Source: a virus. Taken from it: a stretch of DNA of 24,140 nucleotides. The notes under the pieces are model-generated. The model was not told the DNA's origin and searched no databases. It saw only the letters and a list, made by a program, of their open reading frames with translations. Made by a program: the position numbers and the translations under genes. Positions 20,802-24,140 of the stretch are shown piece after piece (positions within the stretch are counted from its first letter, which is position 1; each line of letters begins with the position of its first letter). The DNA lies in the IMG/VR virus record IMGVR_UViG_3300021081_000087, positions 1 to 24,140 of that record; one strand, written 5' to 3'.

Positions 20802-21020
20802 TTACAGATACGACACATCAGTGATGCTCCGAATCACATACATGATTCGGTCTTTATCCACTGCGGTCAACCCGGTTGTCGTGGTGCTGAGCACGTGGCA
20901 GATTTCTGTCGCTGCTTCGTCCAGCTGGTCCAACGCCTTGTCGATGCGTTGACGTTCCCGGTCTTCCCGTCTGGATTTGCCGTGAGCCATTCGCATTTGA
21001 TGTGCGGTCATCTTTGCCAT
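20802..21020 (-). CDS. Small basic helical protein
   Basis: Encodes 72 residues. M-A-K-M-T-A-H-Q-M-R-M-A-H-G-K-S-R-R-E-D-R-E-R-Q-R-I is a basic helix sharing M-A-H-G-K with the gene at 20093, then A-L-D-Q-L-D-E-A-A-T-E-I and a second helix. No family recognised. Of two in-frame ATGs after AAGGAG, 21018-21020 has 6-base spacing. A terminator-like hairpin precedes it (21033-21068). Confidence 0.6.
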   Translation of the reverse strand: MAKMTAHQMRMAHGKSRREDRERQRIDKALDQLDEAATEICHVLSTTTTGLTAVDKDRIMYVIRSITDVSYL

Positions 21021-21032
21021 CTTCATCTCCTT

Positions 21033-21068
21033 AAAGAAGGGTGGGCAGTGGGCTGTCCTGCCCGACCC
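21033..21068 (-). terminator. Intrinsic terminator
   Basis: On the minus strand GGGT(C)GGGCAG (21068-21058) pairs with CTGCCCACCC (21048-21039) with one bulge, followed by TTCTTT (21038-21033). It lies 19 bases after the stop of paralogue C (21088) and before the binding site of the next gene, as does the one at 15003. Confidence 0.65.
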
Positions 21069-21087
21069 GGTGTACGAATGCGTCCAC

Positions 21088-21345
21088 TTACGCGGCCACC
21101 TTGATGCGCTTCACGGCCTTGAGCACACGCAGCCGATTCAGATGCACATGCGTCTGCACTAGTGGATTCTGGCTGGTGACCTTCTTAAGTCCCAGCTTGA
21201 CGGCTGCGGCCGCGATGTCGGCCACCGAACCCTTGCGCACTTTCTTGACCGCGTCAAGCACGACAGCCTGAATGCCGGCCTGCGCCTCGACGGTCTTGAT
21301 GAATGCGAACTGCGCACGACCACGGTTGCTCTTGACATTCTTCAT
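21088..21345 (-). CDS. Winged-helix-like (HARE-HTH-like) protein, paralogue C
   Basis: Encodes 85 residues, the domain alone. A basic start (M-K-N-V-K-S-N-R-G-R) leads to V-L-D-A-V-K-K-V-R-K-G-S-V-A-D-I-A-A-A-A-V-K-L-G-L then V-T-S-Q-N-P-L-V-Q-T-H-V-H-L-N-R-L, matching the C-terminal parts of the proteins at 13482 and 17255. It probably binds DNA. ATG at 21343-21345 has AAGGAG 9 bases before it. RNA element E1 (21373-21448) lies in its leader, so its translation or transcription may be controlled by that structure. A terminator follows. Confidence 0.8.
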   Translation of the reverse strand: MKNVKSNRGRAQFAFIKTVEAQAGIQAVVLDAVKKVRKGSVADIAAAAVKLGLKKVTSQNPLVQTHVHLNRLRVLKAVKRIKVAA

Positions 21346-21372
21346 TGTGCTACTCTCCTTGTTAATCCCGAA

Positions 21373-21448
21373 CCGGCCTTGGAACCGGACGCCAGCGGAA
21401 TTGCTGCCGTGGGATTTACAAACGCAGGGGGATGCGTTTGTCCTCATC
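21373..21448 (-). ncRNA. Structured leader RNA element, copy E1
   Basis: Read on the minus strand: GATGAGG, a 9-bp stem (ACAAACGCA/TGCGTTTGT, loop of 6), AAATCCC, an 8-base stem with one mismatch (ACGGCAGC/GCTGGCGT), then CCGG-TTCCAAGG-CCGG. The unpaired blocks are identical in E2 at 21873, while the stems differ and still pair. It starts on the stop codon of the gene at 21447 and ends 27 bases before the start of paralogue C. This is what a cis-regulatory RNA would look like; I match it to no family. Confidence 0.6.
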
Positions 21449-21710
21449 ACAGGTTGATTGCAAATGTTTCCGTCCAGTCTTCTACGTTGCCACCCTTTTC
21501 TTTTACCTCTCTTACAAGAGATACGATTTCAATAATACACTCCTCTAGTGTCGAGTGCCCATCGTTGATTTCGTTCTCGATGCCGGCCAGTTCGAAGCAC
21601 TGCGGACAGATCTTATTACCGGCCGATTGCACACCGGTGTCTCTCGTGCCGCGTCCGCAGACATTACACTTGAACACCGCAGAGCCTCGATAGAACTTTT
21701 TAATTGTCAC
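21447..21710 (-). CDS. Small zinc-ribbon protein
   Basis: Encodes 87 residues. K-C-N-V-C-G-R-G-T-R-D-T-G-V-Q-S-A-G-N-K then I-C-P-Q-C-F gives a CxxC...CxxC zinc ribbon. The second half, S-T-L-E-E-C-I-I-E-I-V-S-L-V-R-E-V-K-E-K, is a helix. I recall this arrangement from phage hypothetical proteins; function unknown. The start is GTG at 21708-21710, with AGGAGG 5 bases upstream; the overlapping ATG is out of frame. Its stop begins the E1 RNA element. Confidence 0.75.
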   Translation of the reverse strand: MTIKKFYRGSAVFKCNVCGRGTRDTGVQSAGNKICPQCFELAGIENEINDGHSTLEECIIEIVSLVREVKEKGGNVEDWTETFAINL

Positions 21711-21722
21711 ATTGACCTCCTG

Positions 21723-21866
21723 TTACGATTTCCGAATGGCTTCGAGTTTTTTTAAGGCTTCCTGATGCAACCCAGCGCGACGGAGCCGCATGATTTCGGC
21801 ATAGCGTTCATTTAACTGCCGAGCGATGAGACGAACCTGTGTGGCTTCCCACTTTTGATTGCGCAT
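21723..21866 (-). CDS. Small basic helical protein under element E2
   Basis: Encodes 47 residues starting M-R-N-Q-K-W-E-A-T-Q and continuing as helix: L-N-E-R-Y-A-E-I-M-R-L-R-R-A-G-L-H-Q-E-A-L-K-K-L. No family recognised. ATG at 21864-21866 lies 6 bases after RNA element E2, whose AAGG loop is the only nearby Shine-Dalgarno-like sequence, 10 bases before the ATG. The frame stays open upstream through E2 to GTG 21986 and beyond, so a longer protein is the alternative. Confidence 0.55.
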   Translation of the reverse strand: MRNQKWEATQVRLIARQLNERYAEIMRLRRAGLHQEALKKLEAIRKS

Positions 21867-21872
21867 TGTTGT

Positions 21873-21950
21873 TTGGCCTTGGAACCAACCATGGCGGTAT
21901 GCCATGGGGGATTTACAACGCAGTGCTGTCACCGCTGCGCTGTCCTCATC
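21873..21950 (-). ncRNA. Structured leader RNA element, copy E2
   Basis: Read on the minus strand: GATGAGG, a 9-bp stem (ACAGCGCAG/CTGCGTTGT, loop of 11), AAATCCC, a 7-bp stem (CCATGGC/GCCATGG), then TTGG-TTCCAAGG-CCAA. Blocks GATGAGG, AAATCCC and TTCCAAGG equal those of E1, while most paired positions differ and remain paired, including CCGG/CCGG changed to TTGG/CCAA. It ends 6 bases before the gene at 21723-21866, and its last loop could act as or hide the ribosome binding site. Confidence 0.6.
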
Positions 21951-22437
21951 TCTTGCAATCACCGCCTGACTTCTTTCTGCCCGCACATTGCGTGCTACGC
22001 ATTCGATTTCGGCCGCGTGATTGATGTTGAAGGCGAGCAGCCATTGGTGGGGTGGTCTCCGGGTCTGGCAGCGACCGCAGTCGCTGGGCTTTCCGGAAGC
22101 CGCTCGCTATTTGGTTGTCAAAGTTGCCGCGATCAGCGAGATCCTGAAGGGGATTACGACATTGCCGCTTGGCCACTCGGGCGCTAGGGCGTCTACCCTT
22201 CCTACTGTCTCCCTGTCCGACCCTATAAGTATGTCTCGAACGGGGTGTGAATGGCATATTGAAAAGTGGTGAATTTACTGGACTTTCCACTTTATTATTA
22301 CCAAGTTTCCTAGCAATTTCCGCACTGGTGAATTTGCTCAGGAATTCGACAGCCGAAATCTCCTGGCAGGCAGAGCCGGGTGAGGCCAAAACCCATTTAC
22401 CCCCCATTTTTGAGAGTCATGAAAATGCCGCTTACGG
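21951..22437 (-). other. 487-base stretch without a convincing gene
   Basis: One minus-strand frame is open from ATG 22407 to 21946 (153 codons), Arg/Pro-rich in its second half and without a ribosome binding site. Another frame reads plausibly from about 22286 to 21723 except for one TAG at 22107-22109. Neither has a recognised domain. The stretch holds a perfect 7-bp hairpin (CAGCGAC/GTCGCTG, 22069-22086), a GGCTT/AAGCC hairpin next to it, and two TGGTGAATTT repeats (near 22267 and 22326). It could be a decayed gene or a noncoding RNA gene. Confidence 0.45.
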
Positions 22438-22438
22438 C
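22427..22438 (-). terminator. Weak terminator-like hairpin
   Basis: On the minus strand GCCG-TAAG-CGGC followed by ATTTTC, directly after the TAG of the SLOG gene. The stem is only 4 bp, so termination would be weak; it does mark the border of the gene-poor stretch. Confidence 0.3.
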
Positions 22439-22800
22439 TACACGAGTATGAGGCATTTCTTCGGCTTGCGTTTGAGGAATTTTTTGATGGTGTCTTCCGT
22501 TCCGCCGGTATGGTCCACTGCTGGCGCAGCAATAAGATAATCGGCATCAATGGCGACAGAAGTATTGCGAACGAAGGTCGCACACCGGCCATAGCGTTTG
22601 AAGTTTGGATAATGGACCACAAGTCGGAGTCCATATTTCTTCGCGAGCAATGGCGCCATCTGGTCTGCACATGCATCGCATCCGCCGGACACGACCGTCG
22701 TGACGGACTTCCGAATCAGTTTTTGAAAGGCACGACAGACCTTCTTATACGATCCGAAGTTATTTCGTCTCCGGGAGCCGATGACGCCAATGACCTTCAT
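22438..22800 (-). CDS. SLOG-superfamily (DprA/LOG/YspA-like) nucleotide-binding protein
   Basis: Encodes 120 residues. M-K-V-I-G-V-I-G-S-R-R-R starts a Rossmann-like fold, then V-V-S-G-G-C-D-A-C-A-D is the SGG(A)xGxD loop, P-N-F-K-R-Y-G the next strand and T-G-G-T-E-D-T the late T-G-G-T loop, all in SLOG order. Members bind nucleotides or nucleotide-derived ligands (DprA, LOG, CBASS and Thoeris sensors). Here it is a stand-alone domain like YspA/DUF2493, so the ligand is unknown; nucleotide sensing or hydrolysis would suit a phage. ATG at 22798-22800 follows AGGTG and overlaps the upstream stop (ATGA). Confidence 0.8.
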   Translation of the reverse strand: MKVIGVIGSRRRNNFGSYKKVCRAFQKLIRKSVTTVVSGGCDACADQMAPLLAKKYGLRLVVHYPNFKRYGRCATFVRNTSVAIDADYLIAAPAVDHTGGTEDTIKKFLKRKPKKCLILV

Positions 22801-23030
22801 GGTGCACCTAGCAGTTCAAGGAGTTCAACCGGCAACCATCCGCAGGGTTGATGGGGATAGAGTTGAATCATTTCTTTCTCATGTACCCGGCCGGAGGGAA
22901 TATGCACGCAGTTCCAGACCCGCCTTGAATGCGTATCCACCCGATAAATACGACCCAATGGCACGTGATCCTCCAGTTCCATCAGACCGTCATCGGTTTT
23001 TCGCTTGATGAGCCGTGCTTCAACAATCAT
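22797..23030 (-). CDS. Small beta-rich protein of unknown function
   Basis: Encodes 77 residues. V-P-L-G-R-I-Y-R-V-D-T-H-S-R-R-V-W-N-C-V-H-I is a run of strands, then L-P-V-E-L-L-E-L-L. No family recognised. ATG at 23028-23030 has AAGGGAG 9 bases upstream. It is coupled to the SLOG gene by ATGA, so a shared function is possible. Confidence 0.6.
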   Translation of the reverse strand: MIVEARLIKRKTDDGLMELEDHVPLGRIYRVDTHSRRVWNCVHIPSGRVHEKEMIQLYPHQPCGWLPVELLELLGAP

Positions 23031-23071
23031 ACCGGTGGTCTCCCTTCCGCGTGCGTCAGGCGTCGCTGGAG

Positions 23072-23155
23072 TTATTCGAGCATGTCTTCCGCTTCCTGGA
23101 GTTTAACTTTCCACATCTGGATCGATTCCAGGCAAGCTTCGTATTCCGTGGCCAT
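23072..23155 (-). CDS. 27-residue acidic helical miniprotein
   Basis: Reads M-A-T-E-Y-E-A-C-L-E-S-I-Q then W-K-V-K-L-Q-E-A-E-D-M-L-E and stops with TAA at 23072-23074. The chain is one amphipathic helix with G/C-ending codons like real genes here, and it fills the 136-base gap between its neighbours. The ribosome binding site is weak. It may be real or a remnant. Confidence 0.45.
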   Translation of the reverse strand: MATEYEACLESIQMWKVKLQEAEDMLE

Positions 23156-23166
23156 GGTGCCGTTTC

Positions 23167-23583
23167 TTAGCTTGTACTTCTTTTCCGGGACTCGTTGAAA
23201 GACCATTCACGGTACCTCCGTTCGTATTCTTCTTTGCTCACTGAGACATCATCGATGTAGCACCGAATGATGCCTGGAACGTATTGCGTGTTGGTGTCAG
23301 CACAGAAGCCGTGTTGAATTTCTTGCTTGCAGATGCGGCAGATGTAATGGCCGACATCATGCGGCTCGTCATCGTCCTCGTAGAACTCTTCGCCGGTCTT
23401 TTCCCAGACGGTCGTGGGGACCGAGTAGGATTGCATAGCAGAGTAACCTATGGCCGGTTTGCCTTCAGTGAACCATTGATGCACGTGTCCTTCGGCATCG
23501 GTGAAGATCCAGGAAGGATCTGGCCGGTGCAGGGATGTGGCTTCAATGAGTGAGCGTTCCATTCGAAAGATTGGCTTCTCCAT
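23167..23583 (-). CDS. Zinc-motif protein of unknown function
   Basis: Encodes 138 residues. The first half has S-W-I-F-T-D-A-E-G-H-V-H-Q-W and S-Y-S-V-P-T-T-V-W, beta-rich. The second half has Y-I-C-R-I-C-K-Q-E-I then G-F-C-A-D-T-N-T-Q-Y-V-P-G and R-C-Y-I, four Cys fit for one zinc ion. I recall similar unnamed phage proteins with E-E-F-Y-E-D-D-D-E-P before the zinc part. ATG at 23581-23583 follows AAAGGAT and overlaps the upstream TAA (TAATG). Confidence 0.7.
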   Translation of the reverse strand: MEKPIFRMERSLIEATSLHRPDPSWIFTDAEGHVHQWFTEGKPAIGYSAMQSYSVPTTVWEKTGEEFYEDDDEPHDVGHYICRICKQEIQHGFCADTNTQYVPGIIRCYIDDVSVSKEEYERRYREWSFNESRKRSTS

Positions 23584-23780
23584 TATCGGTATCCTTTCTT
23601 CGAGAACATACTCTGATCAGCAAAAGCTGGATGAGAGGCACAGATTTCAATGAGCTCAGCTAAGTGATTGAGATCTTTCGCGTTTGCGCGTAGTTGTCGG
23701 TTGGCCCGGTCGATGTAAAGCAGTTCTAATGTGTGTCTGAGATCACGTGCTTGTAATAAGGCTTTTCGTAGGTTGTCCAT
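23583..23780 (-). CDS. Small helical protein of unknown function
   Basis: Encodes 65 residues. L-R-K-A-L-L-Q-A-R-D-L-R-H-T-L-E-L-L and D-L-N-H-L-A-E-L-I-E-I are two helices. No family recognised. Three ATGs follow AAAGGAG; the third, 23778-23780, has 6-base spacing. It ends within the start of the next gene. Confidence 0.65.
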   Translation of the reverse strand: MDNLRKALLQARDLRHTLELLYIDRANRQLRANAKDLNHLAELIEICASHPAFADQSMFSKKGYR

Positions 23781-23791
23781 CATCATCTCCT

Positions 23792-23944
23792 TTAGAGCTT
23801 GAACCGAACGGCCGCGTACTTGCCATACAAATGAAAATAGAACGTAACATCGAGCACGTTTTTCGGGTCAAGGGTCTTGAGAAATTCATTCACTTGGTGT
23901 TCCAACCGCGCGATCGCCGGTGCTTCGAACAACTTCACCGCCAT
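23792..23944 (-). CDS. 50-residue protein of unknown function
   Basis: Reads M-A-V-K-L-F-E-A-P-A-I-A-R-L-E-H-Q-V-N then T-F-Y-F-H-L-Y-G-K-Y-A-A-V-R-F-K-L, a helix followed by strands. Short phage proteins with V-N-E-F-L-K-T and alternating aromatic strands are common and unassigned. GGAGG is followed by two in-frame ATGs; 23942-23944 has 8-base spacing. Its stop lies just before the next gene's AAAGGAG. Confidence 0.7.
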   Translation of the reverse strand: MAVKLFEAPAIARLEHQVNEFLKTLDPKNVLDVTFYFHLYGKYAAVRFKL

Positions 23945-23959
23945 CGCCATCACCTCCGG

Positions 23960-24140
23960 TTATAATTTGAATTCAATAGAGACTTCGCCGAGGACATAAC
24001 GGTTCAGATCCCCAAACGTAGATATATCAATCGCGTGTATAGAGACCCGTTGCGGTAACACACCGGTCTCCTTGTGAAAGGCTTCGATGAAGGGTTTCAT
24101 TGCGGTGCGGAGATCGTCTTTGAGTTGTGTGGCCTGCTGT
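23960..24140 (-). CDS. Hypothetical protein (partial, 5' end outside window)
   Basis: The last 59 residues are visible, starting Q-Q-A-T-Q-L-K-D-D-L-R-T-A-M and ending L-G-E-V-S-I-E-F-K-L with TAA at 23960-23962. It has a helix (K-P-F-I-E-A-F-H-K-E) followed by a strand pair. The ending V-S-I-E-F-K-L resembles the V-R-F-K-L ending of the next gene, hinting at a distant relation. No start is in the window. Confidence 0.65.
   Translation of the reverse strand, partial: QQATQLKDDLRTAMKPFIEAFHKETGVLPQRVSIHAIDISTFGDLNRYVLGEVSIEFKL

Noticed and set aside
21376-21450. Hammerhead or known riboswitch identity for E1/E2
   Set aside because: GATGA and AAA blocks recall the hammerhead core, but the GAAA and CUGANGA elements are incomplete; no other family consensus matched from memory.

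Overview
This window looks like the early, DNA-metabolism part of a large tailed bacteriophage genome, or a closely related prophage or contig. About fifty protein genes and one tRNA all read leftward on the minus strand. They are packed head to tail, many with 4-base ATGA overlaps, and most have a strong AAGGAG-type ribosome binding site. No capsid, tail, portal, terminase, integrase or lysis gene is visible. The host is a bacterium using Shine-Dalgarno initiation; nothing here identifies it further.

In transcription order (high to low coordinates), about 24140-18800 is a run of small accessory genes. It includes a SLOG-fold protein, several CxxC zinc-binding miniproteins, a winged-helix-like protein and a SWIM zinc-finger protein. 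It also holds two copies of a structured RNA-like element (21373-21448 and 21873-21950) lying 5' of two genes, and a poorly explained stretch at about 21951-22437. Next, 18860-13480 holds a second SWIM protein, a membrane miniprotein, an ATP-dependent DNA ligase with a WGR-like N-terminus, and two more copies of the winged-helix-like domain joined to Cys/His-rich N-termini. tRNA-Asn(GUU) is at 13300-13374. From 13250 to 9050 come a cold-shock-domain protein, a Sec-exported protein, an SNF2-type helicase, two small zinc proteins, a MazG-like pyrophosphohydrolase, a cupin and a RuvC-like resolvase. From 9050 to 2450 come a ribbon-helix-helix-like protein, a PD-(D/E)XK nuclease, a flavoprotein-like oxidoreductase, a dUTPase-like/HAD phosphatase fusion, a divergent ThyX-like protein with a zinc-finger insertion, a Sak4-like RecA-fold ATPase and its ssDNA-binding partner with long alternating acidic and lysine tracts. 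The left end carries a VOC protein, a small NTPase-like protein, an SDR oxidoreductase and the first codons of a DEDD 3'-5' exonuclease or polymerase.

Together the set suggests two linked jobs. One is control of the nucleotide pool: MazG-like, dUTPase-like/HAD and ThyX-like proteins route dUTP to dUMP and then to dTMP or a modified pyrimidine. The other is recombination-dependent replication: SSB, Sak4, Cas4/RecB-like nuclease, RuvC, SNF2 helicase, ligase and exonuclease. The most unusual observations are the two-copy RNA element with compensatory stem changes, the ThyX-like protein with a degenerate signature motif beside a dUTPase/HAD fusion, the 15-bp inverted repeat beside the SSB gene, and the three-member winged-helix-like family.
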